Shown here: one piece after another, positions 8,811 to 16,669 of the stretch
Layout: the number at the start of each line of letters is the position of its first letter
Numbering within the stretch: the stretch's first letter is position 1
From: Gallionellales bacterium RIFCSPLOWO2_02_FULL_59_110
GTDB taxonomy: Bacteria; Pseudomonadota; Gammaproteobacteria; Burkholderiales; Gallionellaceae
Length of the DNA: 38,313 nucleotides
Assembly (NCBI GenBank): GCA_001801215.1
Contig: MGXA01000106.1
Coordinates: forward strand, 1-38,313
Direction: 5' to 3'
The notes under the pieces: generated by a model
Database searches by the model: none
Seen by the model: the letters and a program-made list of their open reading frames with translations, nothing else
What the model was told of the DNA's origin: nothing
Made by a program: the position numbers and the translations under genes

Positions 8811-9788
8811 TCAACCTTGTGCCGCCGCCATTATTACCCGGCTGCCGCCATCCATCTTGGCCTGGCTAAGCGTTTCATCGGCAACCGCCAGCGCCTCCGC
8901 CAGCGTGTGGCCGTGTTGCACGGCCGAAACGCCGATTGAAACCGAGATATGCCCTTCCTTGATTGCCTTGGGATCGTCGGCGGTATGAATGCGCAACACG
9001 GGCGCCGCAACCGCTTCGTGCAGACGCTCGGCCATCCTCATGGCATCGTCGGACAGCTTTTCCGCCAGCAATACGGCAAATCTGTCGCCGCCCATATACA
9101 CCAGCAAATCCTGCGGGCGCAGATTTACCGCCAGTATCCGCGCCACGCCCTTGAGGACGCTATCGCCCGCAAGGTGGCCGTGCCTGTCGTTAAAATCCTT
9201 GAAGCGGTCGATATCAGCCAGCAGCAGGAAGAGCGGCATCCCGCTATGCTCGCAGCGTTGCGCCATACGTCGGAATGCTTCGCACAGCCAGTTTTTGTTG
9301 TGCAACCCCGTCAACGAATCGACATTGGTGGCCACCTCGAACTCGAGACTATTATCGGGTGTCGTCACCTGCAGCAGATTATCGTTGCGGATACGGCCGG
9401 CAAGGATGGCCAGCAGGTTGCGGGCAATATCGTTCGAGCTGTCCACCATGGCCCAGACCTGCTCATGCGGCACCGCCAGCAGGCGCGTATCCTGCGCCGC
9501 CATGACCAGCGCCGCACTGCTCCCGCCATCGATCAGCGACAGTTCGCCGACGCATTCGCCCGGCCCCAGCACGGCATGCACCGGCAGATCCGGGCCGTTC
9601 AGATAAACACGGAGTTCGCCATCCAGCACCAGATAGAGCGAGGCATTCTTCTGGCCCGCTTCCAGCAGGGTCGCGCCGCTGGTAAGGGTCACTGCCTGAC
9701 ACCCTTTCAGGATGTGCTCAATGCCCCCCAAACTAATATCGCGGAATAACTTGTTCCGCTCCAGCAGCGTGCGATCGGTAATAGTCAT
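8811..9788 (-). CDS. Cyclic-nucleotide-binding domain plus degenerate GGDEF protein
   Basis: Starting at ATG 9788 gives 325 residues. Residues 10-130 form a CRP/cNMP-binding beta-barrel (LYLVLDGELRVYL, GPGECVGELSLIDGGSSAALV). Residues about 150-320 are a GGDEF domain with the DSLTGLHNKNWL entry and an ADIDRFKDFNDRHGHLAGD metal site. The signature is GGDRF (233-237), with Arg in place of the essential Glu, while an I-site RPQD (224-227) is kept five residues upstream. It may therefore bind rather than make c-di-GMP. A longer reading to 9869 is possible. I prefer 9788 because GAGGG lies upstream of it and a TATACT -10-like box (about 9820-9825) falls inside the longer version. Confidence 0.85.
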   Translation of the reverse strand: MTITDRTLLERNKLFRDISLGGIEHILKGCQAVTLTSGATLLEAGQKNASLYLVLDGELRVYLNGPDLPVHAVLGPGECVGELSLIDGGSSAALVMAAQDTRLLAVPHEQVWAMVDSSNDIARNLLAILAGRIRNDNLLQVTTPDNSLEFEVATNVDSLTGLHNKNWLCEAFRRMAQRCEHSGMPLFLLLADIDRFKDFNDRHGHLAGDSVLKGVARILAVNLRPQDLLVYMGGDRFAVLLAEKLSDDAMRMAERLHEAVAAPVLRIHTADDPKAIKEGHISVSIGVSAVQHGHTLAEALAVADETLSQAKMDGGSRVIMAAAQG

Positions 9789-9956
9789 CTGCGCAACCCT
9801 CACCATAGTGCAATTGGGCAAGTATACACAAAGGGCAAGGCAGGCAGAAGCAGGCTCTCCCACCGACAAACCACGCTCGCTCCGGCGAATTTTCGTTGTA
9901 GCGTTTTTCCATCGTAGCTATTGATCCGGTTTTTCGGTCAACTGAATTATCCGGCC

Positions 9957-10361
9957 TTATGCCAAACCAATTTTGCGCGCCACTTTATCCAAAGCATCAT
10001 CATTGGTCAGCAAACGTGCGCCGTGTTGTTCGGCCAACGCAAGATACAGGGCATCATAAGCGCTCAAGTTGTATGTCTCGGCCAATCCGCAGGCGGGCAG
10101 CAACAAGGTTTCATGTTCGCAAAGCCGAATCGGCAAGGACTTCACAGCCAATAGCAGTTCGCCCAATTCCTGTACCGTCAGCTCGCCGCGCCGTCGTTTG
10201 CGCAGCAAAACGTTAGCGGCTTCAACCAATATCAGATGTGGTGCAAACACGACAGCGTCACCGCTGGTCGCATGGTTCAAAGCAGTTTCAACCTCCGGGT
10301 GTATCGGACCATCGGGCACAAAAAGGCGAATCAGCGCAGAAGTATCAATCACCCACATCAT
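9957..10361 (-). CDS. VapC-like PIN-domain toxin
   Basis: The 134-residue PIN-domain ribonuclease has the expected acidic residues: the N-terminal VIDTSALIRLF Asp, the central ILVEAANVLLRK Glu, and the C-terminal SAYDALYLALAEQ and LLTNDDAL Asp cluster. It would cleave RNA when free of its antitoxin. Its start overlaps the antitoxin stop by four bases (10358-10361), the usual translational coupling of such pairs. The gene ends 169 bp before the CRP-GGDEF start. RNA target specificity cannot be inferred. Confidence 0.88.
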   Translation of the reverse strand: MMWVIDTSALIRLFVPDGPIHPEVETALNHATSGDAVVFAPHLILVEAANVLLRKRRRGELTVQELGELLLAVKSLPIRLCEHETLLLPACGLAETYNLSAYDALYLALAEQHGARLLTNDDALDKVARKIGLA

Positions 10362-10591
10362 CTTGAGCGATCCTGTCGGACATCATTAACCGTATCGCCC
10401 AGCTCGCGCCCGGCCAAACGTAACCGCCACGCCCGTGCCGTTGCCAAACCGGGGCTGGCGGCCAGCTTCGTCTCCCGCTCAATCATGCTGCGAACCTGCT
10501 CCTGCATACTGCGATGATTGGCTGCTGCCATCGCTTTCAACGCCTCATACGTCTCATCCGATAAATTGCGAATACTCAATGCTTTCATCAA
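10358..10591 (-). CDS. Antitoxin, FitA/VapB-like ribbon-helix-helix
   Basis: The 77-residue protein starts with a ribbon-helix-helix pattern (KALSIRNLSDETYEALKAMA at 3-22, then NHRSMQEQVRSMIERET), typical of FitA-type antitoxins. Its C-terminal half (ARAWRLRLAGRE and on) is the likely toxin-binding tail. A GGAGG ribosome site lies eight bases before ATG 10591. It is the first gene of the pair and probably represses its own promoter together with the toxin. Confidence 0.85.
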   Translation of the reverse strand: MMKALSIRNLSDETYEALKAMAAANHRSMQEQVRSMIERETKLAASPGLATARAWRLRLAGRELGDTVNDVRQDRSR

Positions 10592-10622
10592 TGCGCCTCC
10601 GTGCTATCAAATTGCATTCAAC

Positions 10623-10652
10623 ATTATGGCGGCATTTTGCTTGCATTGTCAA
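10623..10652 (-). promoter_or_regulatory. Candidate promoter of the FitA/VapB-VapC pair
   Basis: On the minus strand TTGACA (10647-10652) and CATAAT (10623-10628) are separated by 18 bases, close to the sigma-70 consensus. The -10 box lies about 32 bases upstream of ATG 10591. TTGCATT occurs twice nearby (about 10610 and 10641) and could be part of an RHH operator, which is inference. Confidence 0.55.
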
Positions 10653-10805
10653 TGTAGGTTGATGTCCCTCCTTTGGATAGTGTGGTAGTGGTAATTATCA
10701 CCTCAACTCAACCAGTGAAACTGCGGGTTCGGTGATGTGAGATTCGTTCAATTGAATGGTGATCCTGAATTCGGCACGTTCGTTGGATGAGCTGACTTCA
10801 TGTTC

Positions 10806-11020
10806 TCAGCGTGCACCAACGGGATCAACTGTTTTTTGAGAAGCCTCCTTGAGCAGAAACCCCGCACTCAAATATTTTTTGCGCTCCTCGGTGAAGGGAA
10901 CGGCGTTCGGCAGCTTGAGTAAATCGGCGCGGGTGGTTTCGGCTAGGGCGCTGGTGATGCCCGCCAGCAGCAGGGAGAAAACAACCGTTACGACAACAAA
11001 CTGACGAGGTTTCCTACCAT
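10806..11020 (-). pseudogene. Remnant of a small secreted protein gene
   Basis: The 558-bp stretch between two toxin-antitoxin pairs holds no intact gene. One minus-strand frame ending at TGA 10806-10808 reads as a signal peptide (basic start, then FVVVTVVFSLLLAGITSALA) followed by about 45 soluble residues containing LPNAVPFTEERKKYLSAGF. No ATG, GTG or TTG lies in frame between the upstream stop and the signal peptide. An ATG at 11020 is in another frame and stops after ten codons, which suggests a frameshift at the start. The family is not recognised. The rest of the stretch shows nothing I can support. Confidence 0.4.
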
Positions 11021-11149
11021 GACCCTGTGCGGGCTGAGGGGGAATGCAATCAACGCTTCAACAGTTTATCTAATCCGCTGGAATCAATCTTGATAGGCTC
11101 TGCCCACCTCGCGAAAACCGTGGTACGTCCATGTGGTTTCCTTAATTAA

Positions 11150-11557
11150 TTATGGCCTCAACACCAGATGCACGACCAACTCGGAGTATCGGCTCAGTGC
11201 AACATCGGTGGTGAGCAAATAGGCTGGTAAGGAATGCGCCTGCGCAATCAGTAATCGATCAAACGGGTCGCGGTGATGCCAGGGCAAATTCACCAAGGGA
11301 TTGCAATCCTCACCTTTCACAGTCAATTCGGTGAACCCGGTGTCCTGCGCAAGGCGGTGAATATCCTCTGGAGAAAAATCAAAATCCGCACGATTCAAAG
11401 AGTGCTTGATCGCTATTTCCCAAATACTGGCTGAGCTGAAATAGACTGTGTTGGATGAATCAGACACTCCCGCAACCACCTCTGGCGGCAAGCGCTCGGG
11501 AGCAAGCAATGTCGCTAGCAGAACATTCGTATCCAGCAAGTACACGTGCCGGGCCAT
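11150..11557 (-). CDS. PIN-domain toxin (VapC family), partner of Phd-type antitoxin
   Basis: The 135-residue PIN domain has YLLDTNVLLATL with the first Asp, SASIWEIAIKHSL with the central Glu (a pattern common in the PIN subgroup paired with Phd antitoxins), and HHRDPFDRLLIAQAH plus LLTTDVALSRY with the last acidic residues. It is a predicted ribonuclease toxin. Its ATG shares the A of the antitoxin TAA stop (TAATG, at 11557), so translation is coupled. It is sequence-distinct from the PIN toxin at 9957. Confidence 0.88.
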   Translation of the reverse strand: MARHVYLLDTNVLLATLLAPERLPPEVVAGVSDSSNTVYFSSASIWEIAIKHSLNRADFDFSPEDIHRLAQDTGFTELTVKGEDCNPLVNLPWHHRDPFDRLLIAQAHSLPAYLLTTDVALSRYSELVVHLVLRP

Positions 11558-11799
11558 TACTTGCCCTGCTCGAACATGCCGGTTATTTCACCCGCATTCA
11601 AGTTGTCGAAGTTTGACGGAAAAGTGAAATGTTTCTTGCCCAGCCCCAGCTTACGAGATTTAGGCACAACAGAGGCCAGAGATACCAAGCGCGCCACCGG
11701 CTTTCCGGCACGCGCGATCACGATTTCTTCCCCCGCCTCCGCCTGTTCAACAATGCGCGAAAACTGGGTTTTAGCTTCATGGATATTGACGGTTCGCAT
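11557..11799 (-). CDS. Phd/YefM-family antitoxin
   Basis: The 80-residue protein begins MRTVNIHEAKTQFSRIVEQA and continues AGEEIVIARAGKPVARL, the diagnostic Phd/YefM fold signature (short N-terminal helix, then the I-x-R-x-G-K-P-V strand). The C-terminal GKKHFTFPSNFDNLNAGEI segment would wrap and inhibit the PIN toxin encoded immediately downstream. Phd antitoxins usually repress their own promoter; a matching dyad lies at 11822-11841. Confidence 0.88.
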   Translation of the reverse strand: MRTVNIHEAKTQFSRIVEQAEAGEEIVIARAGKPVARLVSLASVVPKSRKLGLGKKHFTFPSNFDNLNAGEITGMFEQGK

Positions 11800-11821
11800 G
11801 ACATACCATCGATCAGACTAG

Positions 11822-11841
11822 ATGGACTAGTGTTAGTCCAT
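11822..11841. promoter_or_regulatory. Perfect dyad upstream of the Phd/VapC pair, candidate operator
   Basis: ATGGACTA (11822-11829) and TAGTCCAT (11834-11841) are perfect inverted repeats around GTGT, starting 23 bases upstream of the antitoxin ATG. Phd-family antitoxins bind short palindromes in this position, so autoregulation is likely. Binding itself is inferred. Confidence 0.55.
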
Positions 11842-11842
11842 A

Positions 11843-12305
11843 TCATGTATTCAGGCAAGCGAAGAATTTGCAGTCGGCATCGAAAAAACTATCGCAATGC
11901 TGCCCCGTTAGAGTTAGCCCGTTCGTTCGGGCGCGGGAACCGTGGTCTGACTCTGAGGTTTCCAGCTCAGTCAAAGACTCATTCACCCTGGCAAAGACTC
12001 CTGCGGCCAAGTCGCCCAACAATGCAGCACCCTGTTTTTCGCAATCGTCACGTAATCCTTCCCACACGTGATCCGACAAACCCTCTTGCAAGTGGGCCAG
12101 CAGATCATGGCTATACCTGCCTGCTGGCCACGTCCCATAGTTTTGAGGAGCCCAGACGGATATCGAATTGAGGAAAAGGCTTGATACTGGCGGCATCCAA
12201 TTGCTGGGTGGCATGCAGAAAAGCGCACGCGATGCCGTATTTCGTTTCCGGCTGCTGACTCTTGGAAAAGTCGTAGCTACTGAAAGGATCAAAAGAATCT
12301 AACAT
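11843..12305 (-). pseudogene. Frameshifted gene of unknown function
   Basis: Two protein-like minus-strand frames abut. The first starts at ATG 12305 (MLDSFDPFSSYDFSK, then HATQQLDAASIKPFPQFDI) and stops at 12111. The second, in another frame, carries HDLLAHLQEGLSDHVWEGLR and on to a stop at 11843. Joined near 12115 they would give about 155 residues of plausible soluble protein. I do not recognise the family. The break may be a real mutation or a sequencing error. It lies between the HipBA and Phd/VapC pairs, in a stretch with no intact gene (11800-12298). Confidence 0.4.
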
Positions 12306-12427
12306 CGGCGCGGGAAAGTGATGCGCAGCCACAAGTCGAAGAGGGTGACGGGCAGCAAAGGCGCGAGCATGAAAAAGATCGCGCGGGTGGATGGGCTGAC
12401 ACCGGGGAGAAACGGGCGGCGTTTCAT
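12299..12427 (-). CDS. Possible small membrane protein downstream of hipA
   Basis: A 42-codon frame begins at ATG 12427, seven bases after the HipA stop codon. It has a basic start (MKRRPFLPG) and one hydrophobic segment (AIFFMLAPLLPVTLFDLWL). Its stop overlaps the ATG of the broken gene at 12305 (ATGTTAG). The arrangement suggests an operon continuing from hipA, but the product is unrecognised and may not be real. Confidence 0.3.
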   Translation of the reverse strand: MKRRPFLPGVSPSTRAIFFMLAPLLPVTLFDLWLRITFPRRC

Positions 12428-12434
12428 GGGCGAC

Positions 12435-13670
12435 TCATCCTTGCGCAACACGTTGCCAGTCTTCCTTCAACACCCGCAGCAGCATGGTTAACTGGCTTTT
12501 GCGGATGGGCAGTTCCTTGGCCAGTTCAGGCAATGCGCTCATGCCATTGCACAGGCGGTCTATGCTCTCTTCTGCCTGCCGGGCAGTGAGGCCGCCGCGC
12601 CGGGCGAGTTCGAGCAAGTGGTTTCGTGCAGGTGCGCGCCCCTCGCCTGCGATGGTGGTGAAATGTTCGCCGCGCGGGCCTTCATTGAACGTCAGGTCAA
12701 ATGCCGGAGCCAGTTGCCAGCGCCGCTGGCGGTCGAGCCGAAAAGCGAAGTTGCGGCTGTGGTCGTCGCGATTGTGGGTGAGGACATTGAACACGCAGCG
12801 CTCGAAGGCCTTGACGACTTCGCGCTCATCCCCCGTCAAACGGCGGGTCAGGCGCAGCAGCATTTCATAATCGAGCGAGGGCAAACGGTAATCTGCATTC
12901 AGTGCTGCCGAGAGGCTTTGCAGCGGAATGCGCAAACCACCTTCGCGATCAAAGCGGCGCACGCCAAAAGCACTATATTTTCCGTCGAGATCGAAGAAAT
13001 GCGACTCCGGCATCTCCAGCCCGCAATGCGCGGCCAGCCGGGCGTAAAGCGCCTCGATGGCGCAGGCATCGCGATGCTCGTTCCCGGCGGGGAATTTGAC
13101 CAGCCAAGGCTCGCCTGCATCCGGGCCGATCCCGCAACTGGCACGCCCGCTAACGGGATTGAAATTCACCAGCACCTTGGGGCGCGCGCCCTGCGGCGAA
13201 CCGCCCAGCAGCAAAAGATGGCGCAAGGCTTCGTCGGCATCTTCATTGTCGAGTACCAGCGCGGCATCCCTGGCCAGTTGCGCCAAATCCAGCTCGTTCT
13301 GTTCTGATGCCATGTCGTCGGCAGGCTCAAAAGCCAGCGCCCCCATCGCACGCTCACCGATAAAAGCCAAACGATCAAGCGGAGAAATGCTCGCGGACAT
13401 GCGACCCGCCCGGCGAAAAGCGCGATCCATCAACAGCAGCCCCCAACCATCCGGCAGGGCATCGGCGATTAGCCCCGGCAACCCCATGAAAAACGGTTCG
13501 CCCGTAATCGCGCCGACATGCGCGAGCGGCGCGCGCAAAGGCGCAAGCTCCAAGCCTTGCTGAATGGCCTGCGGCGAGTATTCAAAAAGAATCTGCTGGC
13601 CGGTATCTGCCAAGGCCCCCAGCGTCCAGCGTTCACCCCATCCGGCGTAGATGACGTGCAGTTTTTTCAT
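12435..13670 (-). CDS. hipA: HipA-family Ser/Thr kinase toxin
   Basis: The 411-residue protein matches the HipA kinase fold. It has an N-terminal subdomain (HVGAITGEPFFMGLPGLIADALPDG near 51-75), a glycine-rich loop GGSPQGARPK at 156-165 with the Ser that HipA autophosphorylates, and the WLVKFP Lys strand at 189-194. The catalytic loop is NRDDHSRN at 300-307 (Asp base and metal Asn) and AFDLTF at 323-328 plays the DFG role. In E. coli HipA phosphorylates glutamyl-tRNA synthetase and causes persistence; the target here is unknown. It overlaps hipB by four bases. No key residue appears lost. Confidence 0.92.
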   Translation of the reverse strand: MKKLHVIYAGWGERWTLGALADTGQQILFEYSPQAIQQGLELAPLRAPLAHVGAITGEPFFMGLPGLIADALPDGWGLLLMDRAFRRAGRMSASISPLDRLAFIGERAMGALAFEPADDMASEQNELDLAQLARDAALVLDNEDADEALRHLLLLGGSPQGARPKVLVNFNPVSGRASCGIGPDAGEPWLVKFPAGNEHRDACAIEALYARLAAHCGLEMPESHFFDLDGKYSAFGVRRFDREGGLRIPLQSLSAALNADYRLPSLDYEMLLRLTRRLTGDEREVVKAFERCVFNVLTHNRDDHSRNFAFRLDRQRRWQLAPAFDLTFNEGPRGEHFTTIAGEGRAPARNHLLELARRGGLTARQAEESIDRLCNGMSALPELAKELPIRKSQLTMLLRVLKEDWQRVAQG

Positions 13671-13987
13671 GCGGATTTCTTCCGGCGCGGCGATGCTGCC
13701 CGCTGGCGCTTGGTGGTGGCATCGCGCTCCGCATCGGCAATACTAAGCACAGGTAAAACAAGCAGGTTTTCCAGATGCCTCACAAGATGCAGCGCCTGAA
13801 CAACACGCACCAGCAACTCCAGTGTGCTCTGCCCGCTGGCCTCCAGACGGCGGATGGAAGAAAGCGATGCACCTGCACGCTCCGCCAATTCAAGCTGGGT
13901 GAGATTGGCTTGCAGGCGCAGACGACGGCAGCGCTGCCCCAACTCGCTGCAAATCTCCTGATGTGTTAGCAAATCAAATGCTCTCAT
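13667..13987 (-). CDS. hipB: HipB-like HTH antitoxin
   Basis: The 106-residue protein has an XRE-type helix-turn-helix at about 17-70 (RCRRLRLQANLTQLELAERA followed by ASLSSIRRLEASGQSTLELL). A basic tail (TTKRQRAASPRRKKSA) replaces the short C-terminus of E. coli HipB. It precedes hipA with a four-base overlap, as in hipBA operons, and should neutralise HipA and repress the operon. Confidence 0.88.
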   Translation of the reverse strand: MRAFDLLTHQEICSELGQRCRRLRLQANLTQLELAERAGASLSSIRRLEASGQSTLELLVRVVQALHLVRHLENLLVLPVLSIADAERDATTKRQRAASPRRKKSA

Positions 13988-13994
13988 TAGGGCG

Positions 13995-14025
13995 ATTATA
14001 GTGCAAATATGCTATTTTTGTTCAA
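13995..14025 (-). promoter_or_regulatory. Candidate hipBA promoter with overlapping dyad
   Basis: On the minus strand a perfect TATAAT (13995-14000) lies just upstream of hipB, with TTGAAC 19 bases further upstream (14020-14025), a longer spacer than ideal. An imperfect dyad with arms ATAG/CTAT and GCA/TGC (about 13997-14014) overlaps the -10. It does not match the TATCC-N8-GGATA operator of E. coli HipB, so operator function is inference. Confidence 0.4.
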
Positions 14026-14045
14026 ATAAGAGCCATTGCTATCGG

Positions 14046-14222
14046 TTAAAATAATCCGTATTCTTGTCGGCGCGACATTCCAAATAGCCCATCAAAAAAC
14101 TGCATCATATGCCTGACTTGTTGCTGCGACCTGGCACCCGCACAGGGTATGCCGGAGAGGCATAATCGCCGGTAATAAGCAGGATCGACTATCGCCAGCA
14201 TGAGGGTTTCTTTGCGGATCAT
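14046..14222 (-). CDS. Possible 58-residue protein between radA and hipB
   Basis: A frame from ATG 14222 (MIRKETLMLAIVDPAYYRR) to a stop at 14046 is open but has only a weak AGG-like site upstream and no recognised family. It is listed because it is the only candidate in the 288-bp gap between hipB and radA. It could equally be non-coding or a decayed gene tail. Confidence 0.2.
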   Translation of the reverse strand: MIRKETLMLAIVDPAYYRRLCLSGIPCAGARSQQQVRHMMQFFDGLFGMSRRQEYGLF

Positions 14223-14275
14223 GCCTGGCGAATCAAATACCGGAGCCTTTTTTGACTCATCGCATCGCACCTGAG

Positions 14276-15637
14276 TTACCGTACTCGATCCACAGCTTCT
14301 TCGACGCGCTCCACTGCGATGATTTCGATGCCTGCGATCTTTTGCTTGGGCGCGTTGGCTTTGGGGATGATGGCCTGCGTGAAACCTAGCTTGGCCGCCT
14401 CGCGCAGGCGCTCCTGACCGCGCTGCACCGGGCGCACTTCTCCCGCGAGGCCGACTTCGCCGAATACCACCAGCTTCTCCGGCAAGGGTTTGTTGCGCAG
14501 GCTCGATACCATCGCGAGGATCACCGCGAGATCGGCACCCGGCTCGGTGATCTTCACGCCGCCGACCGCGTTGATGAACACGTCCTGATCGAAGCAGGCG
14601 ATGCCCGCGTGGCGGTGCAGCACCGCGAGCAGCATCGCCAGACGGTTTTGCTCCAGCCCCAGCGACAGGCGCCGCACGTTCGGCGAATGCGCCTCGTCGA
14701 GCAGCGCCTGAATTTCCACCAGCAGCGGGCGCGTGCCCTCCTGCGTTACCATCACGCACGAGCCGGCGACCTGTGATCCGTGCTGCGACAGAAACAAGGC
14801 GGAGGGGTTGCTCACCTCGCGCAGGCCCTTCTCGGTCATCGCAAACACGCCGAGCTCGTTCACCGCGCCGAAGCGGTTCTTGAACGCGCGGATCAGGCGA
14901 AAGCTGGAATGGGTGTCGCCCTCGAAGTACAGCACCGTGTCCACGATATGCTCCAACACGCGCGGCCCGGCCAGCGCGCCTTCCTTGGTGACGTGGCCGA
15001 CCAGGATCATGGTGATGTTGGCGCTCTTGGCGATGCGCGTGAGTTGCGCGGCGCACTCGCGCACCTGCGCCACCGAACCGGGCGCGGAGGTGAGCTGCTC
15101 CGAATACACGGTCTGGATCGAATCGATCACCACCACGTCAGGCCTGTCTGCTGCGATGGTGGCCTGGATTTTTTCCAGCTGGATTTCCGGCAGCAGGCGC
15201 AGGCTGCGCGCGTCCAAAGATAATCGCTTCGCGCGCAGCGCGATCTGCTGCGCCGATTCCTCGCCGCTGACATATAAAGTATTTTGTTTGCCCGACAAGT
15301 GAGCCAGCACTTGCAGCAGCAGCGTAGACTTGCCGATGCCCGGATCGCCGCCGATCAGCACCACCGCGCCGGACACCAGCCCGCCGCCGAGCACGCGGTC
15401 GAATTCCTCGATGCCGGTCGGCGTGCGCGGCACTTCCGCCGCCTCGACATCGGACAGCATCTGCACCTTGCCACTCGCCGCAAGCGCGCTGAAACGGTTT
15501 TTAGCGCCGGGCGCGGCAGCTTCCGCGACCGATTCGACCAGGGTGTTCCACTCCATGCAATGCGGGCACTGTCCCTGCCACTTCGGCGTCTGCCCGCCGC
15601 ACTCGGTGCATGAATAAATCGTTTTTGCTTTTGCCAT
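14276..15637 (-). CDS. radA: DNA repair protein RadA (Sms)
   Basis: The 453-residue protein has the full RadA layout: a C4 zinc finger (Cys10, 13, 24, 27), a RecA-like ATPase with Walker A GGDPGIGKST at 96-105 and Walker B VVVIDSIQT, the RadA-specific KNRFG motif near 255, and a C-terminal Lon-protease-like domain ending in a VER-rich tail. RadA is a DnaB-type helicase that promotes branch migration during recombination. It stands alone here, 67 bp downstream of a short gap after a lipoprotein gene. Confidence 0.97.
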   Translation of the reverse strand: MAKAKTIYSCTECGGQTPKWQGQCPHCMEWNTLVESVAEAAAPGAKNRFSALAASGKVQMLSDVEAAEVPRTPTGIEEFDRVLGGGLVSGAVVLIGGDPGIGKSTLLLQVLAHLSGKQNTLYVSGEESAQQIALRAKRLSLDARSLRLLPEIQLEKIQATIAADRPDVVVIDSIQTVYSEQLTSAPGSVAQVRECAAQLTRIAKSANITMILVGHVTKEGALAGPRVLEHIVDTVLYFEGDTHSSFRLIRAFKNRFGAVNELGVFAMTEKGLREVSNPSALFLSQHGSQVAGSCVMVTQEGTRPLLVEIQALLDEAHSPNVRRLSLGLEQNRLAMLLAVLHRHAGIACFDQDVFINAVGGVKITEPGADLAVILAMVSSLRNKPLPEKLVVFGEVGLAGEVRPVQRGQERLREAAKLGFTQAIIPKANAPKQKIAGIEIIAVERVEEAVDRVR

Positions 15638-15704
15638 GCCTGTCTGTTATTCGAAATGTTTCAAGGATGAATGCGCGTTACCGATAATATAGCCCGGCGA
15701 AAGA

Positions 15705-16325
15705 TCATTCACCCAGCAAACCATTTTTGGCCATGCTGCCCACCATGATGCCGATATAGGACTTGATCAGCTTCTCCTTCGAATCGCCCATCACGGTTTC
15801 GGACGAAGCCGACCAAACCAGTTTGTCGTGCAGGGTTTCATAGAGGTTGGTTTCAATCACCGCGTATTCGTCCTCGGCGATATAGCCGGGCGAGTACAGG
15901 TAGCGATAGCCAAAGCCGTAATATTCCGGCCAGGTGCGGTAATAAAACGGCGGTGCATAGATCGTCCCCGGCACATAGGTTCGCACGATCTTTTTGCTGA
16001 CCATCCTGGTGATGAGCACAGCATCTGCTCCCAACTCTTTCACCTTGACCGCAATCGCTGCCTGATCGTCCTGCTGCTTGTCTGAAAGAACAGCATAACT
16101 CGCAATCGCATCGGTGCCGCGCGCTTTGAGTTGCAGGACAAACTCATCCTCGAACAGCCTGCGGTTGAGGGGGGTTTTGGCCACCCCGACAACCATGATT
16201 CTGGCGGGGCGCGCCCGATACGAAGAATCCTTCCAGACCGTGTTGATTAGCGTCGTGGAACATGCGGCGACCAGCATCGCAACGAGTGCCAATAAACCGA
16301 ATGGACTTCGCAGAAATTGTGTCAT
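15705..16325 (-). CDS. Lipoprotein, DUF4136-like
   Basis: From ATG 16325 the protein is 206 residues, with a lipoprotein signal peptide ending in LVAAC (lipobox Cys at about residue 22). The mature part has VWKDSSY, then an alpha/beta segment (RIMVVGVAKTPLNRRLFEDE, KVKELGADAVLITR), then a Tyr/Pro-rich stretch (PPFYYRTWPEYYGFGYRY). This resembles small lipoproteins with DUF4136-like domains of unknown function. A GGAGGGG ribosome site five bases upstream decides this start over one 54 bases earlier. Confidence 0.75.
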   Translation of the reverse strand: MTQFLRSPFGLLALVAMLVAACSTTLINTVWKDSSYRARPARIMVVGVAKTPLNRRLFEDEFVLQLKARGTDAIASYAVLSDKQQDDQAAIAVKVKELGADAVLITRMVSKKIVRTYVPGTIYAPPFYYRTWPEYYGFGYRYLYSPGYIAEDEYAVIETNLYETLHDKLVWSASSETVMGDSKEKLIKSYIGIMVGSMAKNGLLGE

Positions 16326-16509
16326 TTTTGCCCCTCCTTCAGTTGGCGTGGAGGGGCAAAGCATACGCCATTTCACCATGTCGGGCCACCCATCCGGCGC
16401 TTTCGCGAGAGGGGCTGGCGCTCAATTCCATCCTTGCCTGGCAGTTCGGCTGCGACACTTCTAAGGTGAATTGCTAATTGAAATATCCGGCAAAGCATCT
16501 AATCTGGCA

Positions 16510-16542
16510 AGTCTCGCGACCGAAACCGGCTGTCGCGAGACT
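16510..16542. promoter_or_regulatory. Perfect 11-bp inverted repeat in the DUF1540 gene leader
   Basis: AGTCTCGCGAC (16510-16520) and GTCGCGAGACT (16532-16542) are perfect inverted repeats with an 11-base spacer, in the 344-bp divergent gap between the lipoprotein gene and the DUF1540 gene. No T-run follows, so it is more likely an operator or leader hairpin than a terminator. Function unknown. The rest of the gap shows nothing else I can support. Confidence 0.5.
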
Positions 16543-16669
16543 GGCGGAAGGCGGGCTGGCCGCAAGCATCCCCGATCCGATGCGGCGCTACCGCGCATAT
16601 CCCGCCATTTGCGTAGAGCGATTCCACCGGATCAGCCCTGTGTCCAATGACTTGAAAGGAGTTTGTCCC

